A DNA stretch of 28,289 bases from the NCBI GenBank assembly GCA_013002925.1, contig JABDLQ010000102.1, forward strand, positions 1-28,289. Reading direction: 5' to 3'. This DNA comes from Gammaproteobacteria bacterium (GTDB lineage Bacteria > Pseudomonadota > Gammaproteobacteria > Steroidobacterales > SZUA-146). The notes under the pieces are model-generated. The model was not told where the DNA came from. It did not search any database and saw only the letters and a program-made list of their open reading frames with translations. Made by a program: the position numbers and the translations under genes. Shown here piece by piece: positions 7,980 through 14,296 of the stretch (the first letter of the stretch is position 1; every line of letters starts with the position of its first letter).

Positions 7980-8528
7980 TTAGTGAGAGACGTTAGTGGC
8001 CGTGCGATTAGCAGCACGCAATTCCTCGTAAATCAATTGCGAACCGATGCGCACATACTCGGCAACTTCAAAAAATGCCCGCTCGCTGTCCTCACTGGCG
8101 TCTTCGGCAACTGCACTGGTCAGAGTGCTCAGGTCCGCCAGTATTTCCGGACATTCACCGGGCAAGCCGCTAAAGCTCTTTACGCCACCTTGCGCCATGC
8201 CATACAAAAAGCCCTGACACCAATGAGCCAGAGCCGTCGTGCGCGCAGCCAGTTCTACATCGTCGTCAGGCACCATCAGGGCATAGTCGAGGTTGCCTTC
8301 AGCCAGTTGCGCCGCACAGCGTTTTCCAATGGCAGAAAGCTCTTCACGGGCATCAGCGGCCAGCGCATTGTCTGAGGGAGCGGCGGCGATCAGCGCATCC
8401 AGCCACTGCGATACGGCGTCGTCGCCCGTCGCGCAGAGCAAGCCCAGCAAATGACCGTGGCACTCGGATGCATCCGCAGAGCCATCGCTCAACCGCATAA
8501 TAATATTGTCAAATTCTGTAAAGTACAT
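7980..8528 (-). CDS. ygfB: UPF0149 family protein YgfB
   Basis: This 182-residue acidic, helical protein belongs to the UPF0149/YgfB family. Recognisable features are the N-terminal HGHLLGLLCA segment, the LAHWCQGFLYGM block in the middle and the C-terminal EYVRIGSQLIYEEL segment. The biochemical role is not established in general; in P. aeruginosa YgfB has been linked to regulation of beta-lactam resistance through control of AmpDh3. It is the first gene of ygfB-pepP-ubiH-type, divergent from the TIGR02449-zapA-6S RNA cluster. This arrangement is conserved in gammaproteobacteria and supports the call. Confidence 0.93.
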   Translation of the reverse strand: MYFTEFDNIIMRLSDGSADASECHGHLLGLLCATGDDAVSQWLDALIAAAPSDNALAADAREELSAIGKRCAAQLAEGNLDYALMVPDDDVELAARTTALAHWCQGFLYGMAQGGVKSFSGLPGECPEILADLSTLTSAVAEDASEDSERAFFEVAEYVRIGSQLIYEELRAANRTATNVSH

Positions 8529-8620
8529 GGTGATTTTGTGGCGTGGCGAATCAGGGCCCCTATCCTATCACCGCACCAAATGCTGGCACAGGTAAGGGTG
8601 GAGATTTATCGGTCGGATAA

Positions 8621-8649
8621 TTGACCCACCGCAGACCTCGAACTATAGT
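8621..8649 (+). promoter_or_regulatory. Sigma-70 promoter of the TIGR02449-zapA operon
   Basis: TTGACC at 8621-8626 and TATAGT at 8644-8649 are separated by exactly 17 bases, making this one of the clearest promoters in the window. The -10 box ends six bases before the A of the ATG at 8656, so the predicted transcript would begin at, or within a base or two of, the start codon. Confidence 0.7.
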
Positions 8650-8655
8650 GGCCTG

Positions 8656-8889
8656 ATGAGTGAACACAGCCCTAAACAACAATTTGAACTGGAGCTCAAA
8701 AAACTGGAACGCCGTCTCGGCGAATTACTCCATACCTGCGGCCAACTCAAGGAAGAAAATCGCTCGCTGCGCAGCCGTCAGGACGCCCTGATCAATGAAA
8801 GAGCAGGGTTACTGCAAAAGAACGAACAGGTTCGTGCACGTGTGGAAAGTATGATCGGGCGTCTCAAGGCAATGGAGCATGGATCGTGA
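8656..8889 (+). CDS. TIGR02449 family small coiled-coil protein
   Basis: This 77-residue, highly charged protein is almost entirely one predicted coiled coil, with regular leucines in LELKKLERRLGELLHTC and QLKEENRSLRSRQDALINE. It matches the TIGR02449 family, found upstream of zapA in Pseudomonas and relatives and somewhat like ZapB in design. A role in division-ring assembly is plausible from size, coiled coil and linkage to zapA, but is inference. Its TGA stop overlaps the GTG of zapA by four bases (8886-8889), implying translational coupling. No Shine-Dalgarno sequence precedes the ATG, and the promoter places the transcript start at the codon itself, so the mRNA may be leaderless. Confidence 0.9.
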   Translation: MSEHSPKQQFELELKKLERRLGELLHTCGQLKEENRSLRSRQDALINERAGLLQKNEQVRARVESMIGRLKAMEHGS

Positions 8890-9197
8890 GTGGCAACACC
8901 CCTGTCAGCGTGAGAATTCTTGATAAGGAATATCAGATAGCCTGTCCACCGGAAGAACGCGATGATCTGATGCGCTGTGCCGATTTACTTAACGACCGCA
9001 TGCGCGAAATTCGTGACAACGGCAAGGTCATTGGCCTCGAGCGTGTAGCGGTAATGGCAGCTTTAAACATCAGCCATGACCTGCTGCGTGCCAGCAGTGT
9101 CGACGATAAACTCGATGATGCCATGGGTGATCGCCTCAAGAGTTTGCGCCATCGGGTCGAGGCCGTATTGGAAAACAGTCAACAGCTGGAACTGTGA
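8886..9197 (+). CDS. zapA: Cell division protein ZapA
   Basis: ZapA binds FtsZ and promotes bundling of protofilaments in the cytokinetic ring. The 103-residue length is typical. The N-terminal globular part shows the family pattern VSVRILDKEYQIACPPEER followed by LNDRMREIRD; the C-terminal part is a long helix for tetramer formation. Translation starts at GTG 8886 inside the stop of the upstream gene (GTGA overlap). The gene is followed by 6S RNA and ygfA, the same order as in Pseudomonas aeruginosa and, in part, E. coli. It should share the promoter at 8621-8649 with the upstream coiled-coil gene. Confidence 0.94.
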   Translation: MSGNTPVSVRILDKEYQIACPPEERDDLMRCADLLNDRMREIRDNGKVIGLERVAVMAALNISHDLLRASSVDDKLDDAMGDRLKSLRHRVEAVLENSQQLEL

Positions 9198-9207
9198 CGC
9201 AGACCAT

Positions 9208-9236
9208 TTGCGACTCCGGCACACACGGCATACACT
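9208..9236 (+). promoter_or_regulatory. Probable 6S RNA promoter
   Basis: TTGCGA at 9208-9213 and TACACT at 9231-9236 are separated by 17 bases. The predicted transcription start, 7-8 bases after the -10 box, is 9243-9244. This is where the closing stem of the 6S RNA structure begins, so promoter and structure agree independently. It starts 11 bases after the zapA stop. Confidence 0.6.
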
Positions 9237-9243
9237 AGGACTT

Positions 9244-9426
9244 GGCGTTGCTGCCGTGTACGAGAACAGCCGGGATCCTCTCGACCCTAAATTTTCACAT
9301 CGGGGCTGTGATCTGTCGAAGCTATTGTGCATATCCGCAAGACGGGGAGCCTACGGCTTCACGGCTAGCCCCACTTATTGCTCTGGCTCGAGAGCAATGG
9401 CTGAATACGGCACAGGTGGTGACGCC
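9244..9426 (+). ncRNA. ssrS: 6S RNA
   Basis: 6S RNA mimics an open promoter and sequesters sigma-70 RNA polymerase in stationary phase. The zapA-ygfA spacer is its standard locus in gammaproteobacteria. The structure fits: GGCGTT at 9244-9249 pairs with GACGCC at 9421-9426, continuing through 9250-9259 against 9410-9420 with wobbles and one bulge, to about 16 closing pairs; CAGCC (9267-9271) pairs with GGCTG (9399-9403). GGGGCT (9302-9307) pairs with AGCCCC (9367-9372) beyond the central bubble. The 3' side of the bubble carries the expected small hairpin, 9377-9384 with 9391-9398. The total of 183 bases is normal. ATTTTTT at 9427-9433 follows directly. Ends are estimated from pairing. Confidence 0.88.
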
Positions 9427-9449
9427 ATTTTTTCCCTCGCGGGTGCGCA

Positions 9450-10031
9450 ATGACTAAAGCGCAACTGCGCACCCAAATGCGCCGCCGGCGCAACGCCCTT
9501 ACCATTGCCGAACAAACCGGCCTCGGTCACCGCTGGTGTGCTCGATTTACCGGTCTTCCACTGTTTGAAAATGCGACTGCATTTGCGGCCTATTGGCCGT
9601 GCCGCGGTGAAGTAGACATTCGTCCGCTGTTGAATCTGGGCAGGAACCTGGGCAAATCGATCTTTTTGCCGACGGTCAGTGCCACCGGCATGTGGTTCGG
9701 TCAGTGGGAAGGTACACCGCCACCAAAAAATCGTAGCTGCGGCTTGCGGCAACCCACCAAAAACAGTCCGCGGCTGCCCAACCTGCGCACCCTGGATTTT
9801 GTTATCGTTCCTTTGCTGGCATTCGACCGCTGCGGACTGCGTCTTGGTCAGGGCGGGGGGTACTATGACCGGCGATTTCAGCTACGCCGATTCCAAAACT
9901 GGCACAAGCCACCGTTGATTGGGGCCGCCTACGATTTCCAGGAAGTCGCAACAGTGCCAATGGACCCATGGGATGTGTCACTGGATCGAATTGTTACAAA
10001 TGATGAAATTATTACCCCTGTCAATCGATGA
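9450..10031 (+). CDS. ygfA: 5-formyltetrahydrofolate cyclo-ligase
   Basis: This enzyme converts 5-formyl-THF to 5,10-methenyl-THF with ATP, recovering folate that would otherwise be trapped. The 193-residue protein has the N-terminal basic helix (KAQLRTQMRRRRNAL), the AAYWPCRGEVDIRPLL block and the ATP-binding signature GQGGGYYDR at residues 133-141. The ATG at 9450 lies 17 bases after the T-run ending 6S RNA, so the gene may be expressed by readthrough from the 6S transcript, as described for ssrS-ygfA in E. coli. Its TGA overlaps an ATG at 10028, but the next protein more likely starts at 10043. Confidence 0.95.
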   Translation: MTKAQLRTQMRRRRNALTIAEQTGLGHRWCARFTGLPLFENATAFAAYWPCRGEVDIRPLLNLGRNLGKSIFLPTVSATGMWFGQWEGTPPPKNRSCGLRQPTKNSPRLPNLRTLDFVIVPLLAFDRCGLRLGQGGGYYDRRFQLRRFQNWHKPPLIGAAYDFQEVATVPMDPWDVSLDRIVTNDEIITPVNR

Positions 10032-10042
10032 GGAACCCCCCG

Positions 10043-10510
10043 ATGAAGTATTGGTTATTCAAATCAGAACCCGAAGAATTCAGCATTGATGATCTCAAAA
10101 AAATGCCCCGCAAGACTGAGCATTGGGACGGGGTAAGAAATTATCAGGCACGCAACATGATGCGTGACGAAATGAAAAAAGGGGATCTCGGGTTTTTCTA
10201 TCATTCCAACTGCGATGTTCCAGGCATCGTCGGGGTTATTAAAATTGTTCGGGAAGGGTATCCGGATCACACGGCGTTTGATCCGGACGATCCACACTTT
10301 GACCCCAAGAGCGATCCGGACAATCCCCGATGGTTTATGGTCGACGTTAGTTTTGTGCGCAAATTCAAGCGCAAAATAGCGCTGAGCGAACTTCGTGAAT
10401 ACGCTGACAAACAACTTCGTGAACTAACACTTTTGCGACGTGGAAACCGACTCTCCGTAATGCCGGTAGGAAAGAAAGAATGGCAGTTTATCGAATCACT
10501 CGCGAAGTAA
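10043..10510 (+). CDS. EVE domain-containing protein
   Basis: This 155-residue protein is a single EVE domain, a PUA-like fold that recognises modified nucleotides; relatives include thymocyte nuclear protein 1. The typical opening YWLFKSEPEEFSIDDL and the blocks HWDGVRNYQARN, GDLGFFYHSN, GIVGVIKIVRE and WFMVDVSF are all present. I start at ATG 10043 because GAGGAA (10031-10036) is well placed and the protein begins like its homologues; an in-frame ATG at 10028 overlaps the ygfA stop. The gene is directly downstream of ygfA and probably cotranscribed. Its cellular ligand is unknown. A T-rich tract follows the stop but I see no clear hairpin with it. Confidence 0.94.
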   Translation: MKYWLFKSEPEEFSIDDLKKMPRKTEHWDGVRNYQARNMMRDEMKKGDLGFFYHSNCDVPGIVGVIKIVREGYPDHTAFDPDDPHFDPKSDPDNPRWFMVDVSFVRKFKRKIALSELREYADKQLRELTLLRRGNRLSVMPVGKKEWQFIESLAK

Positions 10511-10675
10511 AATACGCTCGAAGCCCTATTTTTTCTGTACAAAACGTTATTTGTTAATCGGAACTGCGTCACAGATTAATCAATACAACAACTTCAGACT
10601 TGTGGTTGTAAAGACACAGTCGTGTTCACACTCCGGGTTTCACTTGCTGCAACTGACATTGCTAAAAATTGTAAG

Positions 10676-10705
10676 TTGCTGGAATTTTTGACCTTAGTGT
10701 ATATA
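10676..10705 (+). promoter_or_regulatory. Possible promoter of the lysine-rich protein gene
   Basis: TTGCTG at 10676-10681 and TATATA at 10700-10705 are separated by 18 bases, 36 bases before the ATG at 10741. The rest of the 230-base spacer 10511-10740 holds an inverted repeat (TTAATC at 10554-10559, GATTAA at 10574-10579) and otherwise nothing I can name. Confidence 0.35.
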
Positions 10706-10740
10706 CTCGATTGCGACAACCCGACACGGAGACCATTAAT

Positions 10741-11325
10741 ATGGCTACGAAAAAGAAGACCTCTCGAAAGAGAAAAACCACTACCCGTCGCAAAAAAGCG
10801 ACAACGCGAAAGCGTAAGACGACTGCGCGGAAGAAAACCACCGCTCGTAAGAAACGGAAAGTAACCCGCAAGAAGAAAGCCGCACCTAAGAAAAAGAGAA
10901 AGGTAGCGAAGAAAAAGAAGAAGACAACCCGGAAGAAGAAAAAGGTAGCTAAGAAGAAAAAAGTTGCCAAGAAAAAGAAAAAAACTACCCGGAAGAAGAA
11001 AAAGGTAGCTAAGAAAAAGAGAAAAGTTACCCGGAAGAAGAAAAAAGTAGCTAAGAAAAAGAAGAAGACAACCCGGAAGAAGAAAAAAGTAGCTAAGAAG
11101 AAGAAAAAGGCTACCCGGAAAAAGAAAAAGGTAGCTAAGAAAAAGAAAAAGACGACCCGGAAGAAGAAAAAGGTAGCTAAGAAAAAGAAAAAGGCTACCC
11201 GCAAGAAAGCGACTCGCAAAAAAGCGACTCGTAAGAAAGCAACTCGCAAGAAAGCGACGCGTAAGAAGGCAACTCGCAAGAAAGCGACTCGCAAGAAACG
11301 TTCGACCCGCAGGAAGAAGCGGTAA
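10741..11325 (+). CDS. Lysine-rich histone H1-like repeat protein (AlgP-like)
   Basis: This 194-residue protein is composed almost wholly of Lys, Arg, Thr, Ala and Val, with no acidic residue. It resembles the C-terminal tails of histone H1 and bacterial H1-like proteins such as AlgP of Pseudomonas, which bind DNA without sequence preference. After an irregular start, residues 55-151 are built from a 14-residue unit, VAKKKKKTTRKKKK, in six full copies with partial ones. Residues 152-186 are seven copies of ATRKK. The start at ATG 10741 has GGAG just upstream; the frame is open slightly further left without a better site. A strong terminator follows at 11387-11420. The likely role is nucleoid binding. 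The family call rests on composition and repeat style, so it is less secure than for globular proteins. Confidence 0.82.
   Translation: MATKKKTSRKRKTTTRRKKATTRKRKTTARKKTTARKKRKVTRKKKAAPKKKRKVAKKKKKTTRKKKKVAKKKKVAKKKKKTTRKKKKVAKKKRKVTRKKKKVAKKKKKTTRKKKKVAKKKKKATRKKKKVAKKKKKTTRKKKKVAKKKKKATRKKATRKKATRKKATRKKATRKKATRKKATRKKRSTRRKKR
10903..11193 (+). repeat. 42-base tandem repeat inside the lysine-rich gene
   Basis: The DNA encodes six full copies of a 14-residue unit (residues 55-68, 75-88, 89-102, 103-116, 117-130, 131-144), one 6-residue partial copy (69-74) and a final partial copy running into the next array. The plus strand is nearly all purine here. Such repeats are prone to slippage, and the 6-residue partial unit looks like an internal deletion. 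Confidence 0.85.
11194..11298 (+). repeat. 15-base tandem repeat, seven copies, encoding ATRKK
   Basis: Seven consecutive 15-base units close to GCGACTCGCAAGAAA encode the pentapeptide ATRKK. Copies differ only at scattered, mostly synonymous positions. The array directly follows the 42-base repeats. Confidence 0.9.
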
Positions 11326-11386
11326 CACTCCGCAAGGAGCTACAGCCGCAGGAACTCTGGTGGAGCGCCAGACACACTGCAGCCAG

Positions 11387-11420
11387 AAAAACAGGCCCGC
11401 GCTCCGGGCCTGTTTTTTTA
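11387..11420 (+). terminator. Rho-independent terminator of the lysine-rich gene
   Basis: ACAGGCCCG at 11391-11399 and CGGGCCTGT at 11405-11413 form a perfect 9-bp stem with a 5-base loop, followed by a T-run to 11419. AAAA before the stem can extend pairing with the T-run. It separates the lysine-rich gene from rpiA. Confidence 0.93.
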
Positions 11421-11500
11421 TGGGCGACTGATACCCACACCGACCGCTGATGTGCTATTTTCAGACCGGGTTTGGCTATTTCCCGGGACAATTGCATTTT

Positions 11501-12160
11501 ATGGATCAGACCACGAAAAAAGTTGCCGCGGCAAAAGCAGCACTCCAATACGTCAGGCGAGGCACGATTATCGGTGTTGGCACGGGCTCGACGGTCAACT
11601 GTTTTATCGACGCGCTGGCCGCGGATGGTGGACTGATTCAGGTTGCCGTTTCCAGTTCTGAGGCCTCGACCGCCCGGTTGAAAAACATCGGCGTTACTGT
11701 GGCGGATCTCAATGACATCGGGTCACTCGATCTGTACATCGATGGGGCTGATGAAGCGAACGCAGACCTGGCGCTGATCAAGGGTGGTGGTGGTGCGTTG
11801 ACGCGTGAAAAAATTATCGCGCAGGCAGCCCGCACGTTTGTGTGTATGGTCGATGATTCAAAAATGGTACAAACACTGGGCGCTTTCCCACTGCCGGTCG
11901 AAGTAATCCCGATGGCCAGTCGCCTGGTTGCGACCGCGATTGCAGAACTGGGTGGTGACCCGAAGTTGCGTGCGGGCTTTGTAACCGATAATGGCAATCA
12001 TATTCTGGATGTTCATGGCCTCGCCATTGACGCTCCTGTGAACCTCGAAAATGAGCTGAATCAAATCCCGGGAATCGTCACTGTGGGTTTGTTTGCCAGG
12101 CGGCCCGCAGACCTATTGATTGTGGGCCGGGATACCGGCGTCGACACGATAACCCGTTAG
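11501..12160 (+). CDS. rpiA: Ribose-5-phosphate isomerase A
   Basis: RpiA interconverts ribose 5-phosphate and ribulose 5-phosphate in the non-oxidative pentose phosphate pathway. From ATG 11501 the protein has 219 residues, identical in length to E. coli RpiA. Conserved elements are GVGTGST (25-31), DGADE (Asp81 and Asp84), KGGGGALTREK (Lys94 and catalytic Glu103) and GLFARRPAD near the end. The frame is open to 11450 but the extra 17 residues have no counterpart. The gene stands alone between the terminator at 11387-11420 and the convergent rplM-rpsI operon. Spacer 12161-12273 shows no gene. Confidence 0.97.
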   Translation: MDQTTKKVAAAKAALQYVRRGTIIGVGTGSTVNCFIDALAADGGLIQVAVSSSEASTARLKNIGVTVADLNDIGSLDLYIDGADEANADLALIKGGGGALTREKIIAQAARTFVCMVDDSKMVQTLGAFPLPVEVIPMASRLVATAIAELGGDPKLRAGFVTDNGNHILDVHGLAIDAPVNLENELNQIPGIVTVGLFARRPADLLIVGRDTGVDTITR

Positions 12161-12273
12161 CTTGTCCGACAAACTCCCTTCAGGACACAGGCTGCCGGTG
12201 ACCAAACGCGCAACCAGTCTCAGCGTCAGATCCGTGTCTCGTAATGGCAGCTCCTGAATGTGCAACGGACATG

Positions 12274-12300
12274 AAAAAGCCGGTCTGTGATCAGACCGGC
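12274..12300 (-). terminator. Rho-independent terminator of the rplM-rpsI operon
   Basis: On the minus strand, the stem at 12292-12300 pairs with 12279-12287 (9 bp, loop of four) and is followed by five T residues (A-run at 12274-12278 on the plus strand). It begins 30 bases after the rpsI stop. Confidence 0.92.
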
Positions 12301-12329
12301 CAGGGATATTGCGATCAGTTGGAAAACGC

Positions 12330-12722
12330 TTAACGTTTCGAGAATTGCGTCGCGCGCCGGGCCTTGCGCAGACCCACTTTTTTGCGTTCTACCTGACGCG
12401 CATCACGAGTCACAAAGCCTGCGCTGCGTAACGGTGTGCGATTGACTTCATCATATTGAATCAGAGCGCGCGTAATGCCGTGGCGAATTGCTCCCGCCTG
12501 ACCCGTCGTGCCGCCGCCCGTTACAGTGACATTAATGTTAAATGTGTCTTCCGAATTTACGACCTGCAGTGGTTGACGCACAATCATGCGTGCCGTCTCG
12601 CGGCCAAAAAACTTGTCCAATGGTAAGCGGTTTACGGTTATTTCGCCGTTTCCGTGCGTCAAATAAACCCGCGCCGTCGAGGTTTTGCGGCGGCCGGTAC
12701 CATAATATTGCGTATCACTCAT
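12330..12722 (-). CDS. rpsI: 30S ribosomal protein S9
   Basis: S9 sits in the head of the small subunit, and its C-terminal tail reaches the P-site tRNA. The 130-residue protein shows the typical start YYGTGRRKTSTARVYL, the central GGGTTGQAGAIRHGITRAL and the basic end KKVGLRKARRATQFSKR with the tRNA-contacting SKR terminus. It lies 14 bases downstream of rplM, the conserved rplM-rpsI operon, and is followed by a clear terminator. Confidence 0.99.
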   Translation of the reverse strand: MSDTQYYGTGRRKTSTARVYLTHGNGEITVNRLPLDKFFGRETARMIVRQPLQVVNSEDTFNINVTVTGGGTTGQAGAIRHGITRALIQYDEVNRTPLRSAGFVTRDARQVERKKVGLRKARRATQFSKR

Positions 12723-12736
12723 TTATCTATTCCCGT

Positions 12737-13165
12737 TTACAGCTCAAGCGGCTGCGGTTGCTGTGCGCTGTGCGGGTGCTCGGCACCTGCAAACACCCTG
12801 AGTTTCTTTAACATGCTGCGTCCCAGAGAGTTTTTTGGGAGCATGCCCCGGACTGCTGCCGTCAACACAGATTCAGGAGCCCGCTCCAGGCGCTTGTCGA
12901 GACGCTCGGATTTCAGATTGCCAATATATCCTGTGTGATGGTGATACATTTTTTGTGTCAGTTTGTTACCGGTGACGTGCACTTTCTCGGCATTAATCAC
13001 GACAATGTAATCACCTGTATCCACGTGCGGGGTAAATTCCGCTTTGTGCTTACCACGCAGACGCGATGCAAGTTCAGTGGCCAGACGGCCCAGAGTCTTG
13101 CCATTGGCATCCACAATGTACCAATCGCGCTTTACCTCAGCAGGCTTTGCTGAAAATGTCTTCAT
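12737..13165 (-). CDS. rplM: 50S ribosomal protein L13
   Basis: L13 is an early-assembling large-subunit protein. From ATG 13165 the protein has 142 residues, the same as E. coli L13, and begins MKTFSAKPAEVKRDWY. Blocks such as GKTLGRLATELASRLRGKHK, HVDTGDYIVVINAEK and the GMLPKNSLGR motif are present. An ATG two codons upstream (13171) is possible but has no family support. GGAG lies upstream at suitable spacing. It is the first gene of rplM-rpsI. In E. coli L13 represses its own operon through the leader mRNA; the leader here contains an inverted repeat (13196-13201 with 13217-13222). Confidence 0.98.
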   Translation of the reverse strand: MKTFSAKPAEVKRDWYIVDANGKTLGRLATELASRLRGKHKAEFTPHVDTGDYIVVINAEKVHVTGNKLTQKMYHHHTGYIGNLKSERLDKRLERAPESVLTAAVRGMLPKNSLGRSMLKKLRVFAGAEHPHSAQQPQPLEL

Positions 13166-13224
13166 TATCAATATTCTCCAAAGGCCAACACAGATCGGCC
13201 CAAGCGATCAGCGAAAGGGCCGCA

Positions 13225-13253
13225 ATTTTAAAGGAGGTTCCCCGTCAATGCAA
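13225..13253 (-). promoter_or_regulatory. Possible promoter of rplM-rpsI
   Basis: On the minus strand, TTGCAT (13248-13253) and TAAAAT (13225-13230) are separated by 17 bases, giving a predicted start near 13218 and a leader of about 53 bases. The -10 box is good, the -35 box only half matched. The rest of 13172-13397 holds nothing else I can identify. Confidence 0.4.
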
Positions 13254-13397
13254 TGCCATAAGCGACCCACATGCCCATCACCGATGGCACGATAAGCCCC
13301 TGTAATCAAAGGATTTACATGCGATAATGTCGCCGTAATGCGAATTTATTCCGGAAAAATTTTGCCCTGATACCGCTTGCAAAGCGCGGCAGACAGC

Positions 13398-13422
13398 CTG
13401 CAGCGCCGGCGTGGCGCTGCAG
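13398..13422 (-). other. Strong hairpin after the DUF481 gene
   Basis: CTGCAGCGCC at 13398-13407 and GGCGCTGCAG at 13413-13422 form a perfect 10-bp GC-rich stem with a 5-base loop, 11 bases past the DUF481 stop. There is no T-run on the minus strand, so it is not a canonical terminator. It may protect the mRNA 3' end or act with Rho. Confidence 0.6.
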
Positions 13423-13432
13423 CTTTAACTGC

Positions 13433-14137
13433 CTAGAACGTATATTCCAGATTGATCGCGGTAAATGTGTCTGTTTTGTCCAGACCGGCAGGCACATCTG
13501 AATTGTTCTTTATCGTGAAGCTGAAGACCAGCGCCAGTGCATCACGCAATTTGGCGTTAATTCCTGAAACTGATTGGGTAAATGTGTTGTCGCCGCCAAT
13601 TTCTATGCTCAGTGTCTGGGTGAATGCAGAAGTCTCACTGATAGTGTACTGATAATCGCCCGCCAGCTTGATGATCCCGCTGCTGTCATCCGTGCCGTCG
13701 GCAAAATCCTGTTGCCGGAATCCAATCCCAATCTCCGCATTCAATACATGCACATCGTTGTTCAGAATCCGCCGCCCGTACCCGATGGTTTCGGACAAGG
13801 ATGAATCCACACCGCTGAATTTATCCTTATCATAGTTTACGCCGCCAAAAATATAATCGTAATCGTGCAGGTCCCATTTGGCCTTGTAGTCGATGACGTA
13901 ACGTTCCGCTGTGCTGACACCATTGGACTCTGCACCGATAACCAACAAGCCCAGCTTGTGGTGCCAGCGCTGGAGGTCATAGCCGATGTTCAGGCTGGCA
14001 TTCAGGTTGGTGGTGTCGGAATTACCCGAAGTCGACAGAAATCCAAGGCCGGCCTTGGCGCTCCACGGCCCGCCATCGTCGGCAACGACGAACGCTTGAA
14101 CAAAAATAACGCATAACAATGCGACAACCCGAGTCAT
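13433..14137 (-). CDS. DUF481 family outer-membrane protein (YdiY-like)
   Basis: This 234-residue protein matches DUF481, typified by YdiY, a predicted outer-membrane beta barrel of unknown function. The signal peptide is clear (MTRVVALLCVIFVQAFVVA, cleavage after residue 19). The mature part opens with WSAKAGLGFLSTSGNSDTTN and consists of alternating strands with aromatic girdles. It ends in phenylalanine (NLEYTF), as barrel proteins recognised by BamA do. I choose ATG 14137 because AAGGGG is ideally placed and a signal peptide follows; the frame is open to a TTG at 14284. It is divergent from the GlcF-like gene and stands alone. Confidence 0.88.
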   Translation of the reverse strand: MTRVVALLCVIFVQAFVVADDGGPWSAKAGLGFLSTSGNSDTTNLNASLNIGYDLQRWHHKLGLLVIGAESNGVSTAERYVIDYKAKWDLHDYDYIFGGVNYDKDKFSGVDSSLSETIGYGRRILNNDVHVLNAEIGIGFRQQDFADGTDDSSGIIKLAGDYQYTISETSAFTQTLSIEIGGDNTFTQSVSGINAKLRDALALVFSFTIKNNSDVPAGLDKTDTFTAINLEYTF

Positions 14138-14296
14138 AGCAAACCCCTTACTGTTGAGTATGAAAGCAACCGCAACACTGCAAATGATGCAGATCGCGAG
14201 ACGTTTTTTGTGTATTGTGACTGCGGCAGCTACCGCAACGGCGCATATGATAACTGATGCGGTGCCAAGCACAATCATTTTCAATTGAAAAAAATA

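Noticed and set aside
10594..11328. Two long open frames on the minus strand opposite the lysine-rich gene, rich in Phe, Leu and Val like membrane proteins
   Set aside because: They are the complement of the A/G-rich lysine codons (CTT, TTT) in other frames. The sense frame has a ribosome binding site, a terminator and a known composition type.
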